Below the pieces are notes generated by a model. It was not told the DNA's origin. It did no database searches and was given only the letters and a program-made list of their open reading frames with translations. Positions 1-6,264 of a DNA stretch of 7,380 nt are shown in pieces. Numbering within the stretch: the stretch's first letter is position 1; the number at the start of each line of letters is the position of its first letter. The position numbers and the translations under genes were made by a program. The stretch is from Acidimicrobiaceae bacterium (GTDB lineage Bacteria > Actinomycetota > Acidimicrobiia > Acidimicrobiales > MedAcidi-G1). The stretch covers positions 25,199-32,578 of the forward strand of contig PBUO01000020.1 in assembly GCA_002727895.1 (NCBI GenBank), read 5' to 3'.

Positions 1-1832
1 TTGGCCAGCTTGGGGTCCCGGGCGCCCTTCCCGCCCCCGGATCCCTTGACGCTCCCGGCCCTATTCCCGGTTCGGCTGGTCTCGTCGCTCTTTGACGACG
101 TGTCGGCCGGTCCGGCTCCCCTCTCGTGTCGGGACGGCGTGGCCGGGCCGGCGTCGGCCTCCGGGCGGGTGGGATACAGGAGTTGGTCGGGGACTCCCTC
201 GTGCCAGGTGGCCCGGCCGGCGCGCACCTCGACCAGGCAGTCGGCCACCGACCGGATCAGGTGCCGGTCGTGGGTGATGAGGACCACCGTGCCCGGGTAG
301 GCGGTCAGGGCGTCCTCCAGCACGTCGCAACTGGGCAGGTCCAGGTGGTTGGTCGGCTCGTCCAAGACCAGCAGGTTGACTGGGACGGCCAGCGTTTTGG
401 CCAGGGCCAGGCGGGTCTGCTCGCCGCCGGACAGGTCGTCCACCCGCCGGTCCACGGCGTCGCCGCGGAAGCCGAACGAGGCCAGGTAGGTCCGCGGGTT
501 GCGTCCGTCGGTGCCCACACCGGGCACCGTCTTGAACTCCTCCAGCACGGTGCGGCGACCGTCCAGTACCTCGGCCTGGAGTTGGTCGAAGTGCGACAGG
601 TCCACGTTGGTGCCCCGGACGACCTGACCCTCCAGCGGTGCCATCTCCCCGGTCAACAGGCGAACCAGGGTGGTCTTGCCAGCGCCGTTGGGCCCCACCA
701 AGGCCACGGTGCGCCCCCGCTCCACGCCAAACGACACGCCCCGCAGCACCACCTCCGGGGCGTCGTCTCCAGAAGCCCCGTCCTCGTCTCTTCGCCGCCC
801 CTCCGGACCGGGTGCCGAGGCCCGCGGCGGGTAGCCGGCGGTCACGTCGTGCAGCTCGGCCACCAGCCGCGACGACCGCCTCGGCTTCGGGAAGCCGAAC
901 CGGGCCTTCGGGTCGTCCACCTCGTCGACCTCGAGGCGGTCCAGCTTTTCCAGCGCCTTGACCCGGCTCTGGACCTGGCGGGCCTTGGTGGCCTTGTACC
1001 GGAACCGTTCGATGAACCGCTCGGTCTGGGCCACCTTCCGGGCCTGCTGGGCCGCCGCGGCCCGCTGGGCGGCCAACTGCTCCTCGCGGGCTACCACGAA
1101 GTCGGCGAACCCGCCCACGTATTCGGTGATCCGGTTCCCGGCCAGCTCCAGGATCCGGTTGGCCACGGCGTCGATGAAGTCCCGGTCGTGGCTGACGAAC
1201 AGCAGGCCGCCGGACCAGCTGGCCAGATGCTGCTCCAGCCACGCCACGCTGTCCACATCGAGGTGGTTGGTGGGCTCGTCCATGACCAGCAGTTCGGGGG
1301 CCGACAGCAGGAGACGTGCTAGGGCGACCCGCATCCGCCAGCCGCCCGACATCTCGTCCATGGGACGGTCGTGGTCGGTCGGGTCAAAGCCGAGTCCGGA
1401 CAGGATCCGGTGGGCGTCGGCCTCCACGGCGTAGCCCCCGATCTGCTCGAACCGGGCCTGGGCCTCGCCAAACTCGACCATCACCCGGTCCCGCTCGGGA
1501 CCCGACGTCTCGCCGATCCGGGTGCCCAGTTCCTCGATGCGCGTCGCCAGGTCGGTGACCGGTCCGGCGCCCAACATCACCTGCTCGAAGACCGACCGTC
1601 CGGTCTCCACCGGGAGTTCCTGGGGGAGGTAGCCGATCCGCAGGTCCTTCGGCCGGTGGACCTCGCCGGCGTCGGGCTCCTGGAGGCCGACGATGGTCTC
1701 GATCAAGGTGGTCTTGCCAGTTCCGTTGCCACCAACCAGCGCCACCCGTCGCCCGGCGCCCAACTGGAGGGCAACGTCGTTGAACAGGGTCCGGGGCCCG
1801 AAGGCCCGCGACAGTCCGGACACGGTCAGCAC
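1..1832 (-). CDS. ABC-F family ATP-binding protein, YheS-like, C-terminus beyond left edge
   Basis: Soluble twin-ATPase of the ABC-F family; characterised members bind the ribosomal E site and act on stalled translation or antibiotic-bound ribosomes, and there are no membrane segments here. At least 610 residues are in the window with no stop before base 1. Domain 1 has Walker A GGNGTGKTT at residues 34-42, signature MSGGW at 161-165, Walker B MDEPTNHLD at 184-192 and H-loop His215. The inter-domain linker (about 230-320) contains the typical RFRYKATKARQVQSR block at 276-290. Domain 2 has GPNGAGKTT at 380-388, LSGGE at 467-471, LDEPTNHLD at 490-498 and His521. A Pro/Gly/charged tail follows from about 555. 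The GTG at 1832 is chosen because an in-frame TGA lies eight codons upstream and the first strand of the ATPase fold begins at once; no strong ribosome site is visible. It lies 38 bases behind fabH. Residues 335-360 look like an insertion. Family assignment is firm; subfamily and role (housekeeping or resistance) are not. Confidence 0.93.
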   Translation of the reverse strand, partial: MLTVSGLSRAFGPRTLFNDVALQLGAGRRVALVGGNGTGKTTLIETIVGLQEPDAGEVHRPKDLRIGYLPQELPVETGRSVFEQVMLGAGPVTDLATRIEELGTRIGETSGPERDRVMVEFGEAQARFEQIGGYAVEADAHRILSGLGFDPTDHDRPMDEMSGGWRMRVALARLLLSAPELLVMDEPTNHLDVDSVAWLEQHLASWSGGLLFVSHDRDFIDAVANRILELAGNRITEYVGGFADFVVAREEQLAAQRAAAAQQARKVAQTERFIERFRYKATKARQVQSRVKALEKLDRLEVDEVDDPKARFGFPKPRRSSRLVAELHDVTAGYPPRASAPGPEGRRRDEDGASGDDAPEVVLRGVSFGVERGRTVALVGPNGAGKTTLVRLLTGEMAPLEGQVVRGTNVDLSHFDQLQAEVLDGRRTVLEEFKTVPGVGTDGRNPRTYLASFGFRGDAVDRRVDDLSGGEQTRLALAKTLAVPVNLLVLDEPTNHLDLPSCDVLEDALTAYPGTVVLITHDRHLIRSVADCLVEVRAGRATWHEGVPDQLLYPTRPEADAGPATPSRHERGAGPADTSSKSDETSRTGNRAGSVKGSGGGKGARDPKLA

Positions 1833-1870
1833 GGGGTCACCGATCGCCTGTCCGGGTCAGGGGTGGCGAG

Positions 1871-2806
1871 TCAGGCGCCCGGCGGGTCCCAGCGGACCAC
1901 GGCCGCCGCCGACGACATGCCGGCCCCAAAGCCCACCATGAGCACCAGGTCGCCGGAGTCCACCCGGCCGCGGTCCACGGCGTCGACTAGGGCCAGGGGG
2001 ATGGAGGCGGCCGAGGTGTTTCCGGTGCGCTCCAGCACCATGGCCGCCTTCTCCATGGGGATGCCCATGCGCTTCAGGGCCGCGTCGATGATCCGGATGT
2101 TGGCCTGATGGGGGACGACGAGGGCCACGTCGTCCATGGACACGCCGGCCCGGCCCAAGGCGTTGGTGGCCGCGGCCTCCATGGCCAGCACGGCCCGTCG
2201 GAAGACCTCCTTGCCGTTCATGTAGATCTTCCCGCCGTGCTCGCAGGACAGGATCGACGCCGCCGAGCCGTCCGACATCAGGTCCCAGCCCAGCAGGGTG
2301 GGGGCGTCTGCCGACCGCTGGACGACCACCGCACCGGCCCCGTCGCCGAACAGCACGCAGGTGCCCCGGTCGGTCCAGTCGGTGATGCCGCTCAGGGCGT
2401 CGCTGCCGATGAGCAGGATGGTGTCGACCCCGCCCTCGGAGAACTGCATGGCCGTCACCAGGCCGTACACAAAGCCCGAGCAGGCGGCGTTCAAGTCGAT
2501 GGCGCCACACGACAAGCCCAGCTCGTGCTGGACCACCGAGGCCGAGGCCGGGAACTGCTGGTCGGAACTGCAGGTGGCCAGCAGGAGCAGGTCGACGTCG
2601 ACGGGATCCACGCCGGCCATGGCCAGGGCGTCGCGGCCGGCGAGGGCCGACATCTCGGTCACCTTGCCGTCCACGTGACGGGCGCCGATGCCGCTGCGCT
2701 CCCGGATCCACTCGTCCGACGTGTCGACCATCTCGGCCAGGTCGTGGTTGGTGAGCCGGCGCGCGGGGAGGTGGGTCGCCCATCCGGTGATGCGGCCGTG
2801 GGCCAT
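1871..2806 (-). CDS. fabH: Beta-ketoacyl-ACP synthase III (FabH)
   Basis: Condenses an acyl-CoA primer with malonyl-ACP to start type II fatty acid synthesis in the cytosol. The 311-residue length matches the family (E. coli FabH is 317). The catalytic triad is complete: Cys109 in NAACSGF, His233 in VPHQANIRI and Asn263 in TGNTSAAS. Other FabH hallmarks are TSDEWIRERSGI near 29-40, the DWTDRGTCVLFGDGAGA block at 143-159 and the C-terminal GFGAG at 292-296. The ATG at 2806 fits the family N-terminus and has GGAG six bases upstream (2813-2816). The frame stays open further upstream, but those residues have no family resemblance. It is divergent from cysQ and probably co-transcribed with the ABC-F gene behind it. 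No other fab gene is in the window, so primer preference (acetyl or branched) cannot be read from context. Plant-type or secondary-metabolite KAS III enzymes are the alternative, but the motifs are canonical FabH. Confidence 0.95.
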   Translation of the reverse strand: MAHGRITGWATHLPARRLTNHDLAEMVDTSDEWIRERSGIGARHVDGKVTEMSALAGRDALAMAGVDPVDVDLLLLATCSSDQQFPASASVVQHELGLSCGAIDLNAACSGFVYGLVTAMQFSEGGVDTILLIGSDALSGITDWTDRGTCVLFGDGAGAVVVQRSADAPTLLGWDLMSDGSAASILSCEHGGKIYMNGKEVFRRAVLAMEAAATNALGRAGVSMDDVALVVPHQANIRIIDAALKRMGIPMEKAAMVLERTGNTSAASIPLALVDAVDRGRVDSGDLVLMVGFGAGMSSAAAVVRWDPPGA

Positions 2807-2842
2807 GGGGTGCTCCGATTCCTGCCGTCGGGGGCCGACCGT

Positions 2843-2854
2843 CCGGTCAACCGG
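2843..2854. promoter_or_regulatory. Perfect inverted repeat in the fabH/cysQ divergent region
   Basis: CCGGT-CA-ACCGG is a perfect 5-bp inverted repeat with a 2-base centre, placed midway in the 88 bases between the divergent fabH and cysQ starts. The minus strand across it also reads TTGACC, which resembles a -35 box for fabH, but I find no matching -10 box at the right distance. It could be a repressor site, or chance in GC-rich DNA. Confidence 0.25.
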
Positions 2855-2894
2855 CCCAAGGGTAGCCAGCACCCGCCGGTAGGGTCGCCGGACC

Positions 2895-3668
2895 ATGGAT
2901 GCGGCGGCTGGGGGAGGAGCAGACGACCACCGCGACGACCACCACGTGGCCGGCCTGCTGGCCCAGGAGGCCGGAGACCTGCTGCTGGCGGTCCGCGACG
3001 ATGGGATGGCCGCCGGGTGGGGCCAGTGGCGCCTCCAGGACGAGGGCGACCGTCGGGCCCACGACCACCTGGTGGCCCGGCTGGCCCGACTGCGCCCCGA
3101 CGACACCGTGCTGTCCGAGGAGGGCCACGACGACTCGTCTCGCCTCGACGCCGAGCGCACCTGGATCTTGGACCCACTGGACGGCACGCGCGACTACTGC
3201 CGCCCGGGCAGCGTGGAGTGGGCGGTCCACGTCGCCCTGGTGGTCGACGGGTGGCCGGTGGCCGCCGCGGTCGCCCTGCCGGCCAGCGGCGCGTTGTTCG
3301 GGACGGGCACCTCGCCGGTGGGTCGACCGCCCGAGCGGGACCGGCCGGTGGTGGTCACCAGCCGGTCGCAGTGGGGGGAGGCCGAGCAGGTGGCGTCTGC
3401 CATCGGCGGCGTTGTGCGTTCCTTCGGGTCGGCCGGCGTGAAGGCCATGGCCGTGGTGTCTGGGCGGGCCGACGTGTACGTGCACCCGTCGGGCCTCTAC
3501 GAGTGGGACGCATGTGCCCCGGCCGGCGTGGCCGCGGCGGCCGGCTTCGACGTGGCCGGGGTCGACGGCTCCCGCCTCGAGTTCAACAAGCCCCGGCCCG
3601 TGGTGCCGGGCCTGGTAGTCAGCCGTCCCGAGTACACCGAACGGGTCTTCGGCGCCCTCCACTGGTAG
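2895..3668 (+). CDS. cysQ: 3'(2'),5'-bisphosphate nucleotidase, CysQ type (inositol monophosphatase superfamily)
   Basis: Predicted Mg2+-dependent phosphatase that converts 3'-phosphoadenosine 5'-phosphate, the by-product of sulfate assimilation and sulfotransfer, to AMP; actinobacterial CysQ enzymes can also dephosphorylate inositol phosphates and fructose-1,6-bisphosphate. The 257 residues carry the superfamily metal sites in order: Glu75-Glu76 (LSEEGHDD), DPLDGTRD at 93-100 with Asp93 and Asp96, and Trp204-Asp205 (EWD). The WRLQDEGDRRAHDHL block at 45-59, the EWAVHVAL block at 108-115 and GSAGVKAMAV at 178-187 resemble M. tuberculosis CysQ as I remember it, which separates it from plain SuhB-type inositol monophosphatases. 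The ATG at 2895 gives the expected N-terminus. There is no clear ribosome site; TAGGGT at 2880-2885, nine bases before the ATG, would suit a leaderless or near-leaderless transcript. It is divergent from fabH and convergent with coaE; no other sulfur gene is present. Confidence 0.88.
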   Translation: MDAAAGGGADDHRDDHHVAGLLAQEAGDLLLAVRDDGMAAGWGQWRLQDEGDRRAHDHLVARLARLRPDDTVLSEEGHDDSSRLDAERTWILDPLDGTRDYCRPGSVEWAVHVALVVDGWPVAAAVALPASGALFGTGTSPVGRPPERDRPVVVTSRSQWGEAEQVASAIGGVVRSFGSAGVKAMAVVSGRADVYVHPSGLYEWDACAPAGVAAAAGFDVAGVDGSRLEFNKPRPVVPGLVVSRPEYTERVFGALHW

Positions 3669-3680
3669 CTCGCCGGCGGC

Positions 3681-3707
3681 GGGCCGAGCGCTGGTGGCCC
3701 TGCTCGG
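3681..3707. terminator. Possible hairpin between convergent cysQ and coaE
   Basis: The 47-base gap between the two stop codons contains two overlapping inverted repeats: GGGCC (3681-3685) with GGCCC (3696-3700), and CCGAGC (3684-3689) with GCTCGG (3702-3707). They are mutually exclusive. Neither is followed by a T-run on either strand, so this would be a U-less terminator or only chance pairing in GC-rich DNA. Confidence 0.3.
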
Positions 3708-3715
3708 GTGGGACC

Positions 3716-4348
3716 TCAGGCGGCGGGCGAGCCGGCGTCAGAGCCCAGGAGCCGGGGGAACAGGTCGGCCACCTCAGCAGCTAGGTCCCGCTCTTCGCCG
3801 TCGTTGACCAGCACGTGGTCGGCCACCGCCCGGCGTTCGGCGTCGGTGGCCTGCGAGGCGATCCGGGCCTCGGCGTCGGCTCGGTCCATTCCCCTGCCGG
3901 CCAGGCGACGGAGGCGCACCTCCCGGTCGGCCTCCACGACCACCACTTCGTCGTAGCCGCGTCCGTCGTCGAGGCGGCCCAGGTCGCTCTCCACGAGGAC
4001 CGCCATGTCGAGGACGACCAGCTCCGGCGGCCGGTCGGCGGCCTCCAGGTCGTCGAGGCGTCGACCGAGGGCCCGATTGATGGCCGGGTGGCTGATGGCC
4101 TCCAGGTCGGCCAGGCGTCCTTCGCAGGCGAACCCCTCGGCGGCCAGAGCAGCCCGGTCGATCGCTCCGTCGTCGGCCAAAACCCCGGGTCCGAATTCCT
4201 CGAAGATGGCGGTCCGCACGTCGGGCTCGGTCAGGACCCCGTGGCCCAGGGCGTCCACGTCGACGACCACGGCGCCGTGGTCGGCCAGCAGGGCGGCCAC
4301 CGTGGACTTGCCGGCGCCGATGCCCCCGCAGAGGCCCACGATCTTCAC
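3716..4348 (-). CDS. coaE: Dephospho-CoA kinase
   Basis: Phosphorylates the 3'-hydroxyl of dephospho-CoA with ATP, the final step of CoA synthesis in the cytosol. The 210 residues match the family length (about 200). The P-loop GGIGAGKST is at residues 8-16, followed by the conserved VVDVDALGH segment at 28-36, the RLADLEAISHPAI helix at 78-90, LDMAVLVES at 113-121 (the usual 'PLLxE' region), the lid segment RLRRLAGRGM at 145-154 and DHVLVNDG at 177-184. The start is a GTG at 4348, which puts the P-loop at the normal distance from the N-terminus; GAAGG sits about five bases upstream. It follows the rafH-like gene on the same strand, 45 bases after that gene's repaired stop, so the two are probably co-transcribed. 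In many actinobacteria coaE sits beside rpsA and uvrB; neither is seen here. Only the usual translocated position is odd. Confidence 0.95.
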   Translation of the reverse strand: MKIVGLCGGIGAGKSTVAALLADHGAVVVDVDALGHGVLTEPDVRTAIFEEFGPGVLADDGAIDRAALAAEGFACEGRLADLEAISHPAINRALGRRLDDLEAADRPPELVVLDMAVLVESDLGRLDDGRGYDEVVVVEADREVRLRRLAGRGMDRADAEARIASQATDAERRAVADHVLVNDGEERDLAAEVADLFPRLLGSDAGSPAA

Positions 4349-4393
4349 GTCACCTTCGCCTCGTGCCCGCCACGCCCGTCGGACCCGGCCCGG

Positions 4394-5157
4394 CTAGACG
4401 GCCGGGGTGACGAGGCCATAGTGGCCGTCGAAGCACCGGTCGAGGACCTGGCCGCGGTCGGTACCCGGCTCGGCGAAGAACACGAACGCCTCGTCCCCTC
4501 GTCGAGCAGGACCTCGGCCTCTTCCAGTGGCAGGTGATTCAGGACCAGAACCGCAGGGCTGATGGGCGGGCGGGCGTCGCTGAGGTCCTCGCCGTCCACC
4601 GACGGCGCCGCGTGCAGGCCGCCGTCGCCATTGCGGCCCACCACCCGCTCCAGGCCGTGGTCGGCGTCCAGGTACAGGTAGAAGCCGTGGTCGAGGAGGT
4701 CCATCTCGTCTGCCGCCTCTTCGGCGGACATGGGGGCCATGGCCAGCGTCTTGTGCCGGACCACCTCCCGCTCGTCGGGGTCGAACCGGGCGTAGCCCGG
4801 ATGGGTGTGGACCGGCTCGGGGTCCTGGTCGTGGTGCCGGTCCTCAAGGCACTTGCGGTGTCGCCGGAGCCGGCGGGTCAGGCGGTCGTCCAACTCGTCG
4901 ATGGCCTCGCCCATGGTGCGGCCGGCGGCATGGGCCCGGATGGGGACGCCGTTCAGGTCCAGCGTGGCCTCGGCGATGGCGTCCAGGGTGTCAGCCGCCC
5001 CATCGCGGAGCCGCAGCTTGACCACCGCCGAGAGCACGGGTTCGTGGCCCAGCTCGCACAGCGCCCGGACCTTCGTGGCGGCGAGGGTTCGGTCCACTGG
5101 TCGCACCGGTCCCCTGGTCAGCAACTCCACCTCGCAGACGGCATGTGGCTTGGACAA
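4394..5157 (-). CDS. RafH-like long ribosome hibernation factor (HPF/S30AE family), one-base frameshift near the 3' end
   Basis: Predicted ribosome-associated factor that inactivates or stabilises ribosomes under stress or dormancy. Residues about 8-100 resemble the S30AE/HPF N-terminal domain. Residues 129-184 form an S30AE C-terminal domain (EVVRHKTLAMAPMSAEEAADEMDLL, then HGFYLYLDAD). A second copy starts near 200 (VLNHLPLEEAEVLLDEG) but its frame is broken at the GGGG run (plus-strand CCCC, 4495-4498). Reading one base back there gives DEAFVFFAEPGTDRG, then VLDRCFDGHYGLVTPAV and a TAG at 4394, exactly the missing second half. The repaired protein is 254 residues, close to mycobacterial RafH. 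Without the shift the frame ends at 4345 after a Ser/Arg-rich tail with no family resemblance. The start is TTG at 5157, supported by GGGAGG seven bases upstream. It precedes coaE and is divergent from the FAH-family gene. Family is secure; whether the shift is real or a sequence error is open. Confidence 0.85.
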
Positions 5158-5163
5158 GCCCGG

Positions 5164-5170
5164 ACCTCCC
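5164..5170 (-). promoter_or_regulatory. Strong ribosome binding site that decides the TTG start of the rafH-like gene
   Basis: The minus strand reads GGGAGGT, with GGGAGG ending seven bases before the TTG at 5157. This is the best Shine-Dalgarno match in the window. It favours TTG over the downstream in-frame GTG near 5130, which would cut into the first strand of the HPF domain. Confidence 0.6.
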
Positions 5171-5235
5171 GTTGTCGGCGTTGGCCCCGATGCCCGCCGG
5201 AGCGGGGACCGGGGTCCGGCTCTGTGCGTGGACCC

Positions 5236-5264
5236 ATCATGGCGCGTCCGCCGACGCTTGTCAG
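5236..5264 (-). promoter_or_regulatory. Candidate sigma-70-type promoter for the rafH-like gene
   Basis: On the minus strand CTGACA (5259-5264, five of six to TTGACA) is followed by a 17-base spacer and CATGAT (5236-5241, four of six to TATAAT). Transcription would begin near 5229 and leave a leader of about 70 bases before the TTG at 5157. The spacing is ideal and AT-containing hexamers are rare in this DNA, so I think it is real, but chance cannot be excluded. Confidence 0.42.
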
Positions 5265-5336
5265 CCCCACCCTCTGGAGCCGACGTGACGGGTGGGAACG
5301 GGGGGGATCCGACGGCCGTCGGGCGAGACTCCGACC

Positions 5337-6221
5337 ATGGCCTACCGGCTCGCCACTCTCCGCGACGGACGTGCCGTCCTCCTCGACGACGGCCTCTCCG
5401 ATCCGCCCGCCGACGGTTCGGACGCTGGGGTGGCTCGCTTCTGGGACCTCGGCCGGCTCACCGACGGTCGCCTGGCCGACCCGATGGCGGCCATCGCCGA
5501 CGACGGGGAGCTCCACGCCCTGTGTGGCCCGGACGGGACTCCCGCCGGCGACGCCGACGGCGAGGTCGGCCTCGATGGCCTGGGGCCGGCCATCCCTCGG
5601 CCTCGGAAGGTCTTCGGGATCGGCATGAACTACCTGGCCCACATCGACGAGATGCACCGGGCCCCGTCGACCGCTCCGGTCATCTTCACCAAGTTCCCCT
5701 CGTGCCTGGTCGGCCCGGCCGACGACGTGCGGGTGGTCGGCGAGCGGACCGACTACGAGGTGGAGCTGGTGGCCGTGGTGGGCCGTCGCTGCCGCGACCT
5801 TGACGAGTCCGATGCGTGGGACGCCCTTGCTGGGGTGACGGTGGGCCAGGACATCTCCGAGCGCGAACTGCAGAACGCTTCGACCCCGGCCCAGTTCAGC
5901 CTGGGCAAGAGCCACGACACCTTCGGGCCCATTGGTCCGGCCGTGGTGTCGGTTGACCTGCTGGGCGAACGCGACGATCTGCTACTCACCTGCGCCGTCG
6001 ACGGCGAGGTCCGCCAGGACAGCCGGACCAGCCGAATGATCGTCGGGGTGCGACAGCTGGTGGCCTACCTGTCAGCGGTGTGCACGCTGGAGCCGGGCGA
6101 CCTGGTGTTCACCGGGACGCCGGCCGGCGTGGGCGACGCCCAGGACCGGTGCCTGGTGGTCGGCCAGCGGATCGACTCCCACATCGTGGGGGTCGGCCAC
6201 ATGGTCAACCACTGCGTCTGA
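5337..6221 (+). CDS. Fumarylacetoacetate hydrolase (FAH) family protein
   Basis: FAH-fold metalloenzyme; the family includes fumarylpyruvate and acylpyruvate hydrolases, oxaloacetate decarboxylases and the hydratase/isomerases of aromatic degradation, so the substrate cannot be named. The 294 residues have a divergent N-terminal part (1-88) and the catalytic domain from about 90. Motifs in order are FGIGMNYLAHIDEM (93-106), PVIFTKFPSCLVGP (114-127), DYEVELVAVVG (139-149), GVTVGQDISERELQ (166-179), LGKSHDTFGPIGP (189-201) and LVFTGTPAGVG (256-266). The likely Mg2+/Mn2+ ligands are Glu141, Glu143 and Asp172, with the same 29-residue Glu-to-Asp spacing as in human FAHD1. The ATG at 5337 is preferred because the protein then begins MAYRLATLRDG as usual for the family; an in-frame GTG at 5292 would add a Gly/Arg-rich stretch. 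It is divergent from the rafH-like gene and convergent with the fumarase. No pathway partners adjoin it. Confidence 0.88.
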   Translation: MAYRLATLRDGRAVLLDDGLSDPPADGSDAGVARFWDLGRLTDGRLADPMAAIADDGELHALCGPDGTPAGDADGEVGLDGLGPAIPRPRKVFGIGMNYLAHIDEMHRAPSTAPVIFTKFPSCLVGPADDVRVVGERTDYEVELVAVVGRRCRDLDESDAWDALAGVTVGQDISERELQNASTPAQFSLGKSHDTFGPIGPAVVSVDLLGERDDLLLTCAVDGEVRQDSRTSRMIVGVRQLVAYLSAVCTLEPGDLVFTGTPAGVGDAQDRCLVVGQRIDSHIVGVGHMVNHCV

Positions 6222-6230
6222 GCCGGGGCG

Positions 6231-6256
6231 TCTCCTCCGGCCCGTCCTTCGGGAGA
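6231..6256. terminator. Weak hairpin between convergent FAH-family and fumarase genes
   Basis: TCTCC (6231-6235) can pair with GGAGA (6252-6256), or CTCC (6235-6238) with GGAG (6252-6255), in the 43-base gap between the two stop codons. A second small stem, CTCC (6260-6263) with GGAG (6268-6271), overlaps the fumarase stop. No T-run follows on either strand, so terminator function is doubtful. Confidence 0.2.
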
Positions 6257-6264
6257 GCCCTCCG

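Noticed and set aside
61..1242. Minus-strand open frame of 393 codons in another phase
   Set aside because: It is out of phase with the ABC-F frame, is extremely Gly/Arg/Pro-rich and shows no motif. The real frame passes through 61-63 without a stop.
126..1322. Long plus-strand open frame of 398 codons
   Set aside because: Antisense to the ABC-F gene. The minus-strand frame has every ABC-F motif; this one has no recognisable domain and is the usual product of GC-rich codon bias.
1871..3187. A longer, 438-residue form of the FabH frame
   Set aside because: The extra 127 N-terminal residues overlap cysQ on the opposite strand and do not resemble FabH. The ATG at 2806 has a good ribosome site and the family N-terminus.
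2108..3784. Plus-strand open frame of 558 codons, the longest in the window
   Set aside because: Antisense to fabH, then out of phase over cysQ; both of those have complete catalytic motifs. The product is low-complexity Gly/Arg/Pro.
5300..5306. Run of seven Gs just before the FAH-family gene
   Set aside because: I considered a second frameshift here, but it lies upstream of the preferred ATG at 5337, so it does not affect the protein.
4534..5628. Plus-strand open frame of 364 codons
   Set aside because: Antisense to the rafH-like gene and then out of phase with the FAH-family gene; no domain is recognisable.
5118..5915. Minus-strand open frame of 265 codons
   Set aside because: Antisense to the FAH-family gene, whose metal-binding motifs are intact; composition is that of a shadow frame.
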